This document shows, in pieces, positions 1 through 6,132 of a stretch of 9,207 bases of DNA (within the stretch, counting starts at the first letter, position 1; each line of letters starts with the position of its first letter). The notes under the pieces are model-generated. The model worked only from the letters and a program-made list of their open reading frames with translations. It was not told the origin of the DNA and did not search any database. The stretch comes from an uncultured Candidatus Planktophila sp. (lineage in GTDB: Bacteria; Actinomycetota; Actinomycetes; Nanopelagicales; Nanopelagicaceae). The stretch lies in NCBI GenBank assembly GCA_937927965.1, contig CALEZA010000044.1, positions 1-9,207 of the forward strand, written 5' to 3'. The translations under genes were made by a program, and so were the position numbers.

Positions 1-1826
1 ATTCGTGCATAGCCATACATTGAGCCCTTTTCCATAGGTTCAATCTCGATGGATTTTAGAGTTGGCTTCGACTCATATCCCTTCAACACAGCATCTGTGA
101 GCAAGCCGTCATATGCCATGGTGCGATCAAAGCTCACATTTGAAAGTGCCCCACCTGCATCATTGCCAGCGATTGCTGAGTAGAAGTTCTCCACCGCTGA
201 TTCTGGTGAACTCAAACGCTGAGCAATCGTGTTATTGGCAGGTCCCAAGACTATAAAGATTGCAGCCGCCACCAGCCCCAGCTTCTTGGAGTACCCCTTC
301 ACAATCGCAACTTTCATAGCCTTCGTCTGCTTCTCCAGTGGGCTGAGGTTTTCCATATTAAAGAGCGTCACAGCTTTGTAATACTCACTGAGATTCAAAC
401 GAATCTTAGGGAGGTAGGTGCTTGCAAGAGTCGGTGCATATTCGGCCAATAATGGAGTCAGGTATCGAGCTCCACTGATAAATGCTCCTGCCCAAATCAG
501 AGATGCTGGGATCAGGTAGAGAGGATGAGCTAAGACAGCTATCGATTTTGAACCAATATCTCCAAAGGCGCTACCTGCATCACCGAAGGCGTAGAACATG
601 AGGAAGAAGTTGAGCACAGTTGTGGCACCAACAATGGCGAGAGCCACTCTCCACGAACTACGCGCTGTGAAACTCCGTGTATCCATCCGAAATCCCATCA
701 CCCCACCGATAAGAATGAGCGTGAGAATTACTCCCACCACAAATATTCCGAGAGAAGGTGAGGGATGGAGAAGATCGACGGGGTTTCCCATTGAATCTTG
801 GAGCAAGTTCAAATTCCCTGACTTATCAGAATTGATAAAGGGAACCCCACTCGCTGCAACGAGTGCAACCAGTACAGCTGTTGGTGCCGCCACAATAAAT
901 GCAGGAATAATGAGTAAATCTCGCTCCTTAATCAAGAAAAAGAGCGCAGCAATCGCGGCAAATCCGATTGTTCCCATAAAGAAGGAGACTGTGTGATCCA
1001 TCGTCTCAGATATCTTCTTCTGATTCTTTACCGAGTAACTTCCTAGAAGGACTGCGATGGTGGAGATAATCAGCGGTCCATAGAGAAGTGAGTAGATATC
1101 GACTGAGATTGATCCGCCTGCAGTCAGTGAAAATCCATTCACATCGACTGTCTTGACGATGTCATTTCCCGTCAGGGATGTGAGAAAGAATGCAACCAGA
1201 GCAAGGACAGCGCTTGTTCCAAGAATCTCACTCTGGGGGTTGAGGGTGAAATTTCCTTCACGAGCACGAGAACGAGATTTGCGAACTAAGAGGAAGATCA
1301 GGATGAGAGTAAGTCCAGATGCGATGACGCGAACTGTTCCACCAGCAGAAGCTCCCACTCCTAAGACCGTTGCAGAGCCTGTGACGCTTACCCCCACACC
1401 CATGGCAAGGTTGAGAATCCAGAGCCCCACAGCTTTGCTAATTGTTCCAGCAGGAATAGGCAGGTCGGATGGGAAATCCACCATCGAGATAAAGACCTTG
1501 GCAGCGATAAAGCCTGCGATGATCAGAGGAAGAATTGCGAGCACAGTATCTTTTGCAAGAGTGAGCGCTCCGCCTTTATCAAAGGCAATATTCCAATTCT
1601 TCACGGAGGTATATCTCTTCATATCGCCCTTGATCCACTGGCGACCCTGGGCAATCAGCACCTTGGTCTCATCGATTACCTCAGTTAATCCACCTTTGAG
1701 GTCAGAGATACTTGGCAGATTGCTCTCAAAGCTCTTACTGCTTACCACTCCACCATGAGGCACCTGGCAATCAGGGCAGAGAGCCATTGATGATTTAGCT
1801 CCGCAGCGCACACATTTAATCTTCAT
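1..1826 (-). CDS. Zinc-ribbon polytopic membrane protein with exported NTF2-like tail (3' end off window)
   Basis: The minus frame is open from the ATG at 1826 to the window edge: 608 codons read with no stop, so the C-terminus lies outside. The start is supported by GAGGAAA five to nine bases upstream. The protein begins with a cytoplasmic-type zinc ribbon: C5-x2-C8 and C17-x2-C20. About eleven hydrophobic segments follow, roughly residues 94-115, 127-148, 160-180, 198-219, 238-263, 279-297, 302-324, 359-379, 392-415, 426-449 and 512-529. An odd number of helices would put the tail outside the cell. That tail (about 540 onward, with PESAVENFYSAIAGND) resembles the NTF2-like/DUF4878 domains of exported proteins. 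It follows the 290-aa zinc-ribbon gene by 15 bases, so the two are very probably co-transcribed. Similar zinc-ribbon plus membrane architectures are common in Gram-positive bacteria, for example TcaA-like envelope proteins, but the function here is unknown. Confidence 0.85.
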   Translation of the reverse strand, partial: MKIKCVRCGAKSSMALCPDCQVPHGGVVSSKSFESNLPSISDLKGGLTEVIDETKVLIAQGRQWIKGDMKRYTSVKNWNIAFDKGGALTLAKDTVLAILPLIIAGFIAAKVFISMVDFPSDLPIPAGTISKAVGLWILNLAMGVGVSVTGSATVLGVGASAGGTVRVIASGLTLILIFLLVRKSRSRAREGNFTLNPQSEILGTSAVLALVAFFLTSLTGNDIVKTVDVNGFSLTAGGSISVDIYSLLYGPLIISTIAVLLGSYSVKNQKKISETMDHTVSFFMGTIGFAAIAALFFLIKERDLLIIPAFIVAAPTAVLVALVAASGVPFINSDKSGNLNLLQDSMGNPVDLLHPSPSLGIFVVGVILTLILIGGVMGFRMDTRSFTARSSWRVALAIVGATTVLNFFLMFYAFGDAGSAFGDIGSKSIAVLAHPLYLIPASLIWAGAFISGARYLTPLLAEYAPTLASTYLPKIRLNLSEYYKAVTLFNMENLSPLEKQTKAMKVAIVKGYSKKLGLVAAAIFIVLGPANNTIAQRLSSPESAVENFYSAIAGNDAGGALSNVSFDRTMAYDGLLTDAVLKGYESKPTLKSIEIEPMEKGSMYGYAR

Positions 1827-1841
1827 GATTTCCTCTATCCC

Positions 1842-2714
1842 TTATTTCCACTTGATTGTGTAGGAATTGCCTGATGGTGTGGCGATTGCTGTTCGAGTAA
1901 AGGAGTAATCAACATCTCTCATCAACTTTCCATACTGAAGGTGAGCTATCACCTTGCTTGATACTCGAAGCGTTTGGACTCCCCCATTTGATGAGCTGAG
2001 AGTGATCTTGGGAGTTCCAACGATCTCCCAAGAGATTCCACTTCCATTGATGCGAACCTTCTCCGCAAAGGGACATCCTGGAGGTGAGTAACTAGTGGAT
2101 TGAGCACATCTCTTCAAGCTTGAGATCACCGCTGAGCGAGCGCCAGCTGCCACACCTTGTGAGCTTTGAGTAGAAGTCGCCTTTGCAGTTGGTGATGGTG
2201 TTTCAGATGGTGTTGCAGAAGGAGTAGGTGTTGCAGTTGGAGACGCTTCTGCACTTGATGAAGGAGAAGCTGAAGCACTTGGTGATGCACTTTCTTTTTC
2301 AAACTTGGAAGTGATGAAATCTTTTCCGCTATTGGCAGCATCTTTGATCTGTGGAAGGAAGTTCGCTATTAGCCCAATAAGAAGTGCCACGAGAAGCACT
2401 CGTATGTAGAGCTTCTTCCTCTCATGTGAGATCTCTTTCTTGACCTTAGGAGGCTTAGGTGCTTTAGGAGGCTTAGGTGGCTTTGGTGGCTTAACCACCT
2501 TGGCAGGAGCGGGTGGAGCTGGAGGAAGAACTGGGGCAGGTTGCTCCGCAGCAGGTGCCACAGGGGGAAGAACTACAGGAGGAGGTGCAACTTCCACTAC
2601 AGGCTCAACAGGTGGTGAGGCCTTTGGAGTTGCCTTCTTTACAGGTGGTTGTGAGCATTCTGGACAGAGCAGGCCATCTGCCGCCTTCCCACATCGGATA
2701 CAGATATCGGCCAT
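1842..2714 (-). CDS. Zinc-ribbon, proline-rich, single-pass membrane protein with exported C-terminal domain
   Basis: 290 aa in clear order. Residues 5-20 form a zinc ribbon (C5-x2-C8, C17-x2-C20). Residues 23-93 are proline-rich and end in a Lys-Pro repeat (75-93). A single membrane helix spans about 103-121. Residues 142-187 are a Ser/Thr/Pro/Ala linker, and 188-290 form a globular C-terminal domain. C203 and C214 lie near the start of that domain (KRCAQSTSYSPPGCPF) and could form an extracytoplasmic disulfide. The ATG at 2714 is preceded by GGGGAAGG at good distance. The zinc ribbon would face the cytoplasm and the tail the envelope, as in the downstream partner, which starts 15 bases after this stop. 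The proline and S/T-rich linkers look like flexible spacers crossing the cell wall. The pair may form one envelope complex. No enzymatic motif is seen and the function is unknown. Confidence 0.88.
   Translation of the reverse strand: MADICIRCGKAADGLLCPECSQPPVKKATPKASPPVEPVVEVAPPPVVLPPVAPAAEQPAPVLPPAPPAPAKVVKPPKPPKPPKAPKPPKVKKEISHERKKLYIRVLLVALLIGLIANFLPQIKDAANSGKDFITSKFEKESASPSASASPSSSAEASPTATPTPSATPSETPSPTAKATSTQSSQGVAAGARSAVISSLKRCAQSTSYSPPGCPFAEKVRINGSGISWEIVGTPKITLSSSNGGVQTLRVSSKVIAHLQYGKLMRDVDYSFTRTAIATPSGNSYTIKWK
2436..2492 (-). repeat. Lys-Pro codon repeat inside the zinc-ribbon gene
   Basis: This stretch encodes residues 75-93 of the 290-aa protein as a KPP unit repeated four times with one KAP variant, then KVKK. 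It lies just before the membrane helix. The DNA is a near-tandem series of CTTAGGTGG/CTTAGGAGG-type nine-base units (as read on the plus strand) and is a likely site of slippage between strains. The positive charge next to the helix fits a cytoplasmic side. Confidence 0.7.
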
Positions 2715-2761
2715 TGAAGGACCTTCCCCTAGGTTTTCCTTATTGCTATCACCGTAGGAGA

Positions 2762-2813
2762 GGGTGATTTTTATGCACCCGGGCAGGCCTTGAGTTCTCG
2801 CCTATTCCTGCCC
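2762..2813 (-). terminator. Two inverted repeats in the spacer after the 230-aa gene (weak terminator candidate)
   Basis: GGGCAGG at 2781-2787 pairs with CCTGCCC at 2807-2813, a seven-base stem with a 19-base loop that overlaps the stop codon of the 230-aa gene. Next to it GGGTG (2762-2766) pairs with CACCC (2776-2780) around an A/T-rich loop. No clear run of U follows on the minus strand, so this is not a standard intrinsic terminator. The 87-base spacer does separate the two minus-strand gene pairs, so partial termination or a processing site is possible. Confidence 0.3.
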
Positions 2814-3494
2814 TATCAGCTCCAGAAATGCGGGATCGTCATAGATAAAGGTGAATCCATACTTACCAAACTCCGCCACAAAGCTCTCGATATTGGTGAA
2901 GATATAGGCAGGCTCGCCATCAACATTGAGGTACTGCTCACTTGGCCTTCCTAGAGCCATCACCACCTCAATCGGCACCCAAGCATTGGTCCAGAGCACC
3001 CAATGATCGAGCCCCTTGTAATGGTTGAGCTCATCGGGATCAAAGCGATAGGCAATTGTGGAAGGGTCAGCTGTGAACATAAAGTGCTCAAAATCTCCCT
3101 CAATCTCTTCTACCTCTGAAAAGTTTTCAAAGAGTTGATTGTCCATATGGCGCTTGAAGAGTGCATCAAACTCCCCATATCCAATGCCGCGAGAGTGGAT
3201 ATATTCATCAATAAAGTGAGCATCAAAATCCTCACCTGTGATGGGGTCAAAGATCTGAGGCAAGATCTTTGGTGCATCAACATCCTGCTTGTAGTAATCA
3301 AAGAGTTCTTTTAGCTCACCCAATGTGGAGCAGCTCTTCATCTTCTCAATGTATAAAGTTCCAGCTTCGACCTCTCGCAAGGGAAGAGCCCTGACCCCCT
3401 GGCCCACTTCCACGCTCTGAATACAGATAGTGAGATCTCCACCAAACCAATATTGCTTCGCCTCTTCAACGCTCAGGCGCTTGAAGTAGCTCAT
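2802..3494 (-). CDS. Acidic protein of unknown function, second gene of ATGA-overlap pair
   Basis: 230 aa. I do not recognise a family. The protein is acidic and rich in aromatic residues, with no signal peptide and no membrane segment, so it is probably cytosolic. The start overlaps the stop of the 380-aa gene as ATGA (3491-3494), a usual sign of translational coupling and of a shared job. The N-terminus (YFKRLSVEEAKQYWFGGDLT) and the C-terminal third (about 165-230, with alternating hydrophobic strands and DDPAFLEL near the end) look folded. The middle, about 95-130, is rich in Asp, Glu, Phe and His. Acidic, small, coupled cytosolic proteins are often immunity or adaptor proteins, but that is only inference here. 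Codon use matches the neighbours. Confidence 0.8.
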   Translation of the reverse strand: MSYFKRLSVEEAKQYWFGGDLTICIQSVEVGQGVRALPLREVEAGTLYIEKMKSCSTLGELKELFDYYKQDVDAPKILPQIFDPITGEDFDAHFIDEYIHSRGIGYGEFDALFKRHMDNQLFENFSEVEEIEGDFEHFMFTADPSTIAYRFDPDELNHYKGLDHWVLWTNAWVPIEVVMALGRPSEQYLNVDGEPAYIFTNIESFVAEFGKYGFTFIYDDPAFLELIGQE

Positions 3495-4633
3495 TGATCT
3501 GTTGAAAGTCCGCGTTCTTCAATCATCTTCATCACAATCTCGCGTGCCTCTTTACTAATCTGTGAATTGCTATAGAGCCCTTGTGGAAAATCTTCTGGCT
3601 CTCCCACTAAGAGATTATTGATAGTCAGCTCATCTTTTATGGTGCCATCGCTTAACATCTTCACGATTTCTGTAGTGACATCAACAGGTGAGAAGGTGCT
3701 ACATGCCAGCCTCCAGAGAACTCCATTGAGATAGGAGTCAAAATCCTCTCTCGCAATCTCTTCCTGAAAAATCCTTCTCACTAGATCAGGGTTGACCTTC
3801 TCATTCATAATCACACAGGAGCGAGGTGAACGAGAATCTGCCCAATAAAAGCCTCCCACGCCCGATGAGACCCTGTAGTCATCATCGGCAAACATCTCAA
3901 TTACCGTTTGATCGGTGAGGTATTCAGCTGCCCAGCAGCGCAACACACAGAGGTCTGGATAGAAGCCAGATGCATCTTGTGGCATCTGTGCATAGAACTT
4001 ATAGAGTTTAGTCAGACCCTCTGGTTCAATATCCAAGATAGCGTCATACCAGAATGAATCATTGGAGCCAGGAACTTCAATCACATTAAGAAGATCGAGA
4101 TAGGTCAGAGCTTTCATCGCCTCAAGATCTATCTTCTCGCTCTCATACCCCATCGCCTCCCAGAAGAAGTCATACGAACTATCGTCATACTCTTCATTGC
4201 CTTCCTGAGGCGATAGCGCATAGAAAGCTGCCACCTCTTGGCTCTTATTGGGATGTATCTCCACGAGAGCTCTAATCACTGGATTCTGCCTCTTCTTTGA
4301 CATCGCTATCTGATCAAGGATTTCAGTACTTGTTGATTGGTTATAGGCAAAGGCGTAACGAGCCAGAGGCTCACTGGCGAGAAGATCCATAGTGGGTGTG
4401 AAGTTGCTATTAGTCATTGCAGCAAAGCGGACCATCTCATGCTCGCTCTGGAGCCCTTTCTCAATCTCGCCAGAATCTTTAATTAGGGCTGCCATATAGA
4501 AGGCGCGAGTTGGAGAGCTCTCAAGATATTTCTCTCTAACAATCTCCAAGCGATAATCGAGTTCAGTCAGGTGAGAGCGGTGCTGAAAGCCCACACCTCT
4601 ATCGCCTCTCTTAAAGAGTTCTGGGTTGAGCAT
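3491..4633 (-). CDS. Helical-repeat-like protein (LRV/HEAT-type), function unknown
   Basis: 380 aa, no signal peptide or membrane helix, acidic. Residues about 65-125 contain two to three imperfect repeats of the form VRFAAMTNSNFTPTMDLLA then ARYAFAYNQSTSTEILDQIA then VIRALVEIHPN. This 22-24-residue spacing of V/A-R-xx-A-xx-N-xx-(S/T)P-xx-(L/I)L resembles leucine-rich-repeat-variant (LRV) or HEAT-like helices, which are protein-binding scaffolds. The rest is acidic, helical-looking sequence without motifs I recognise. The ATG at 4633 follows GAGGGAAG about nine bases upstream. It overlaps the 230-aa gene by four bases and is divergent from the PH-like gene at 4706. The repeat assignment comes from reading the pattern and should be tested with a profile search. 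Confidence 0.85.
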   Translation of the reverse strand: MLNPELFKRGDRGVGFQHRSHLTELDYRLEIVREKYLESSPTRAFYMAALIKDSGEIEKGLQSEHEMVRFAAMTNSNFTPTMDLLASEPLARYAFAYNQSTSTEILDQIAMSKKRQNPVIRALVEIHPNKSQEVAAFYALSPQEGNEEYDDSSYDFFWEAMGYESEKIDLEAMKALTYLDLLNVIEVPGSNDSFWYDAILDIEPEGLTKLYKFYAQMPQDASGFYPDLCVLRCWAAEYLTDQTVIEMFADDDYRVSSGVGGFYWADSRSPRSCVIMNEKVNPDLVRRIFQEEIAREDFDSYLNGVLWRLACSTFSPVDVTTEIVKMLSDGTIKDELTINNLLVGEPEDFPQGLYSNSQISKEAREIVMKMIEERGLSTDQ

Positions 4634-4657
4634 GGCTAGATTCTTCCCTCTTTAGGG

Positions 4658-4670
4658 GGTGGAGTCCACC
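4658..4670. promoter_or_regulatory. 13-base palindrome in divergent spacer, operator candidate
   Basis: GGTGGAGTCCACC is a perfect inverted repeat around a central G. It lies in the 72-base gap between the divergent starts at 4633 and 4706, upstream of the -10 box of the rightward gene. Its position and symmetry fit a dimeric regulator binding site for either direction. There is no direct evidence of binding, and no regulator gene is seen in the window. Confidence 0.35.
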
Positions 4671-4692
4671 ACCTGCTGTCTGCCCCACCCTC

Positions 4693-4698
4693 TACCCT
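4693..4698 (+). promoter_or_regulatory. -10 box of leaderless promoter for the 228-aa gene
   Basis: TACCCT matches the actinobacterial TANNNT -10 pattern and ends seven bases before the ATG at 4706, so transcription would start at or next to the start codon. No Shine-Dalgarno sequence lies upstream of that ATG, which fits a leaderless mRNA. No good -35 box is visible. Confidence 0.5.
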
Positions 4699-4705
4699 TA
4701 TCCCT

Positions 4706-5392
4706 ATGAGCTGGTTCTCCGACTTTAAGATAAAGCGTGCTGATAAGAAGGCAGTAAAGGAATACACACGCCTTCATGATGCGTGGACAAGAGATTTCAC
4801 CCATGTGAAGAATCTGATTGAAGTCTTCACCAAGGCATCTAAAGGTGAAGACTCAGTCAATAACTATCTCAACCAGAAGCCAGGAGAGATTGCTCTATGG
4901 AGTGCTCCTGCAATCTTTCATGAGACAGGTCGTGAGCCTTCTAGCTACCAAGGTGGATCTAGTGGCGTGAGCATCCCAGTGGGAGGTGGTGTTCGCTTTC
5001 GAGTGGGCGCAATGAAAGGCCAGATGATTCCAGGTGCTGAGGTGCAGATGGATAAAGATCAAGGAACAGTTCTTCTCACCACTGAGCGATTGATCTTTAC
5101 TGGTTCACTCAAAACACAAGAGTGGAACTTTGATAAGTTACTAGGGCTTGCCACAACAGATGATGAATCTGATTACTTCATCAGCGTCTCTAACCGACAG
5201 AAGACATCTGGTGTGAGATTTGATCCAGAGGTGGGTCGTGAATTCAATCGCTTCCTCGGCTCTGCCACAGCAGCTCACGAGCATGGATACCCTGAAGTAC
5301 TGGAATCCTTAAAAGAGATTGAAGAGGAAGTGAAGAAGCGTGAACCACAGCTACAACTTCCTTCACAGAATCAGGCTGCAGAGCTGGAATAG
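4706..5392 (+). CDS. PH/GRAM-like domain protein, cytosolic
   Basis: 228 aa. The N-terminal 45 residues are helical and basic (WFSDFKIKRADKKAVKEYTR). Residues 58-190 look like a beta-rich domain. The segment GTVLLTTERLIFTGSLKTQ (120-138), followed by EWNFDKLLGLAT, matches the strand-turn-strand signature seen in bacterial PH or GRAM-like domains (typically G-x-(L/V)-x-LT-x-x-R-(L/I)-x-F, then a W/F-x-x-x-(K/R)-(I/L)). A glycine-rich stretch (83-105) lies just before it. The C-terminus is a charged helix (ESLKEIEEEVKKREPQ) and a Gln-rich tail. No signal peptide or membrane helix is present. Such domains bind lipid or protein partners, but the ligand cannot be told from sequence. It is monocistronic: a leaderless promoter precedes it and a hairpin terminator begins 18 bases after the stop. 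Confidence 0.8.
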   Translation: MSWFSDFKIKRADKKAVKEYTRLHDAWTRDFTHVKNLIEVFTKASKGEDSVNNYLNQKPGEIALWSAPAIFHETGREPSSYQGGSSGVSIPVGGGVRFRVGAMKGQMIPGAEVQMDKDQGTVLLTTERLIFTGSLKTQEWNFDKLLGLATTDDESDYFISVSNRQKTSGVRFDPEVGREFNRFLGSATAAHEHGYPEVLESLKEIEEEVKKREPQLQLPSQNQAAELE

Positions 5393-5409
5393 AGAAGTGT
5401 AAAAAGAAA

Positions 5410-5441
5410 AAGAGCCCCAGGCGACTAACCCTGGGGCTCTT
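5410..5441. terminator. Bidirectional hairpin terminator between the 228-aa gene and the tRNA
   Basis: A 12-base perfect stem (5410-5421 with 5430-5441; core AGAGCCCCAGG/CCTGGGGCTCT) closes an 8-base loop. On the minus strand it is followed by CTTTTTCTTTTT, a strong U-run that would end the tRNA transcript ten bases past its 3' end. On the plus strand TCTTCTCTT follows, weaker but enough to end the 228-aa gene message. Confidence 0.85.
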
Positions 5442-5451
5442 CTCTTGTGGG

Positions 5452-5524
5452 TGCGACTGGCGGGATTTGAACCCACGACCGATTCGTAGTCATCGAACTG
5501 CTCTATCCGCTGAGCTACAGCCGC
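5452..5524 (-). tRNA. tRNA of ambiguous isotype (GAC by position, otherwise Arg-like)
   Basis: A 73-base cloverleaf reads on the minus strand. The acceptor stem is GCGGCTG/CAGTCGC (one G-U pair) with discriminator A. Bases 8-9 are TA. The D arm is GCTC-AGCGGATA-GAGC and the T arm is GTGGG-TTCAAAT-CCCGC. CCA is not encoded (CCCAC follows). The only canonical-length anticodon arm is GTTCG-ATGACTA-CGAAT, which puts GAC (Val) at 34-36 but with unusual A32 and U37. The D loop GGATAGAGC with A20 is typical of tRNA-Arg. The heptamer CTACGAA, the normal loop of tRNA-Arg(ACG), is present but displaced four bases 3'. It is therefore a real tRNA gene or a recently decayed one, and the isotype should not be trusted without a covariance-model call. 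Confidence 0.8.
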
Positions 5525-5634
5525 ACTCAAGCGGCAAGGTAACGATGCCGCAATTTCCTCGCAGTCACTTTCTGTTCGATTGTGGATAAGTCTTTCTAGA
5601 AATTACAGATTGAGAGCTGTACGATTTCTCTCAC
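5525..5634. other. tRNA upstream region: inverted repeats and one DnaA-box-like 9-mer
   Basis: No gene is seen here. It holds GCGGCA (5531-5536) paired with TGCCGC (5546-5551), the 10-base palindrome TTTCTAGAAA (5593-5602), and TGAGAG (5611-5616) paired with CTCTCA (5628-5633). A perfect TTATCCACA 9-mer lies on the minus strand at 5581-5589. A possible weak -10 for the tRNA is TACCTT on the minus strand at 5536-5541, 11 bases before the tRNA 5' end. No convincing -35 is seen. Confidence 0.4.
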
Positions 5635-5669
5635 CGTAGTCATCGGATTGTGCTCCATGTGAGCTACAA
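5635..5669 (-). pseudogene. Degenerate copy of the 5' half of the neighbouring tRNA
   Basis: On the minus strand this reads TTGTAGCTCACATGGAGCAC, then AATCCGATGACTACG. Compared with the tRNA at 5452-5524 it keeps TGTAGCTCA, a D-stem that still pairs (GCTC/GAGC, with a loop shortened to five bases), and the unusual 11-mer CGATGACTACG from the anticodon arm. The acceptor strand and everything after the anticodon arm, including the T arm, are lost or unrecognisable. It has the same orientation as the intact tRNA and lies about 110 bases upstream of it. The simplest reading is an old tandem duplication that decayed. An att-site remnant is less likely, because integration usually duplicates tRNA 3' ends rather than 5' halves. 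Confidence 0.55.
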
Positions 5670-5670
5670 G

Positions 5671-5701
5671 AAAGGCCCGCAGATTATTCTGCGGGCCTTT
5701 T
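5671..5701 (+). terminator. Strong hairpin terminator without an obvious upstream plus-strand gene
   Basis: A perfect 13-base stem (AAAGGCCCGCAGA at 5671-5683 with TCTGCGGGCCTTT at 5688-5700) closes a TTAT loop, and TTTT follows on the plus strand. It is nearly symmetric, so it could also stop minus-strand transcription, although only TTTCTT follows there. The last plus-strand gene ended at 5392 and has its own terminator, so this one may insulate the R-M operon from readthrough or end a short non-coding RNA. Confidence 0.75.
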
Positions 5702-5757
5702 CCTATCCCTCTTCACTCCCCCTCTGAGCGAGATCACTACTTGTCACCCCTACCCCA

Positions 5758-5763
5758 TAGATT
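5758..5763 (+). promoter_or_regulatory. -10 box of leaderless promoter for the 118-aa gene / methyltransferase operon
   Basis: TAGATT fits TANNNT and ends exactly six bases before the ATG at 5770, the ideal spacing for a leaderless start. No Shine-Dalgarno sequence is present. A TTGTCA at 5741-5746 is too close (11 bases) to act as a normal -35 box. Confidence 0.6.
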
Positions 5764-5769
5764 TACCTC

Positions 5770-6126
5770 ATGTTCAAAAAGCTACGAGATGCACGCCTAA
5801 ACGCACAGATGGATGCAGAGCTCAGAGAGATCATCTCTGAGCATGAGAGGGTGCGTGAATCTGCCACTGCTATCAGAGATTTTCTCTTGAGAGTATTAGA
5901 TGAGACTCAAAGTGGTGCTGAGAAATTTAGCGATGAAGCCCTTGCAGATGCTGCAGAGCTCATTGAAGAGTTAGGGCCAGGTGCCTTCTACTGGATGACA
6001 GAGATTGCAGTCCAGATGACCCTTCTCGCCCAAGCCAGCCTTGCCGATATACCCACCAATGTCAGCGTTGAACTTGGTAAGAGTGGCAGCGCAGAGCAGA
6101 TAGTGAAGTTGGTTGTTCAGGTCTAG
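5770..6126 (+). CDS. Small acidic protein of unknown function, first gene of the methyltransferase operon
   Basis: 118 aa, family not recognised. The N-terminal 50 residues are highly charged and helical (KKLRDARLNAQMDAELREII then SEHERVRESATAIRDFLLRV), a possible coiled coil. Residues 55-95 are an acidic-then-hydrophobic stretch (EALADAAELIEELGPGAFYW). The C-terminus ends in alternating hydrophobics. No helix-turn-helix, zinc ligands, signal peptide or membrane segment is visible, so it does not look like a typical R-M controller (C) protein. The ATG is set by a leaderless -10 box six bases upstream. Its TAG stop lies two codons before the methyltransferase ATG and in the same frame, so the two are co-transcribed and probably translationally coupled. 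It may be an accessory or regulatory partner of the methyltransferase, or an unrelated host gene supplying the promoter. Confidence 0.75.
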   Translation: MFKKLRDARLNAQMDAELREIISEHERVRESATAIRDFLLRVLDETQSGAEKFSDEALADAAELIEELGPGAFYWMTEIAVQMTLLAQASLADIPTNVSVELGKSGSAEQIVKLVVQV

Positions 6127-6132
6127 CGCCCC

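Noticed and set aside
598..1758. Two plus-strand open frames (598-996 and 1153-1758) encoding Arg/Thr/Pro-rich peptides
   Set aside because: They lie antisense to the continuous minus-strand membrane protein, have no promoter or ribosome site and give low-complexity sequence.
2440..2767. Plus-strand Gly/Ala-rich and Gln/Glu-rich open frames
   Set aside because: They are shadows of the proline-rich codons of the 290-aa gene on the other strand.
5581..5589. Perfect TTATCCACA (DnaA box) on the minus strand
   Set aside because: It is a single 9-mer with no cluster or AT-rich unwinding region and no origin genes; chance is a sufficient explanation. Actinobacterial boxes also usually read TTGTCCACA.
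5452..5669. tRNA and tRNA-like fragment as attachment sites of an integrated element
   Set aside because: The repeated part is the 5' half and is diverged, there is no integrase gene, and the span between the copies is only about 110 bases.
5770..6126. 118-aa protein as a C (controller) protein of the R-M system
   Set aside because: No helix-turn-helix pattern or C-box operator repeats were seen, and C proteins usually sit before the nuclease gene.
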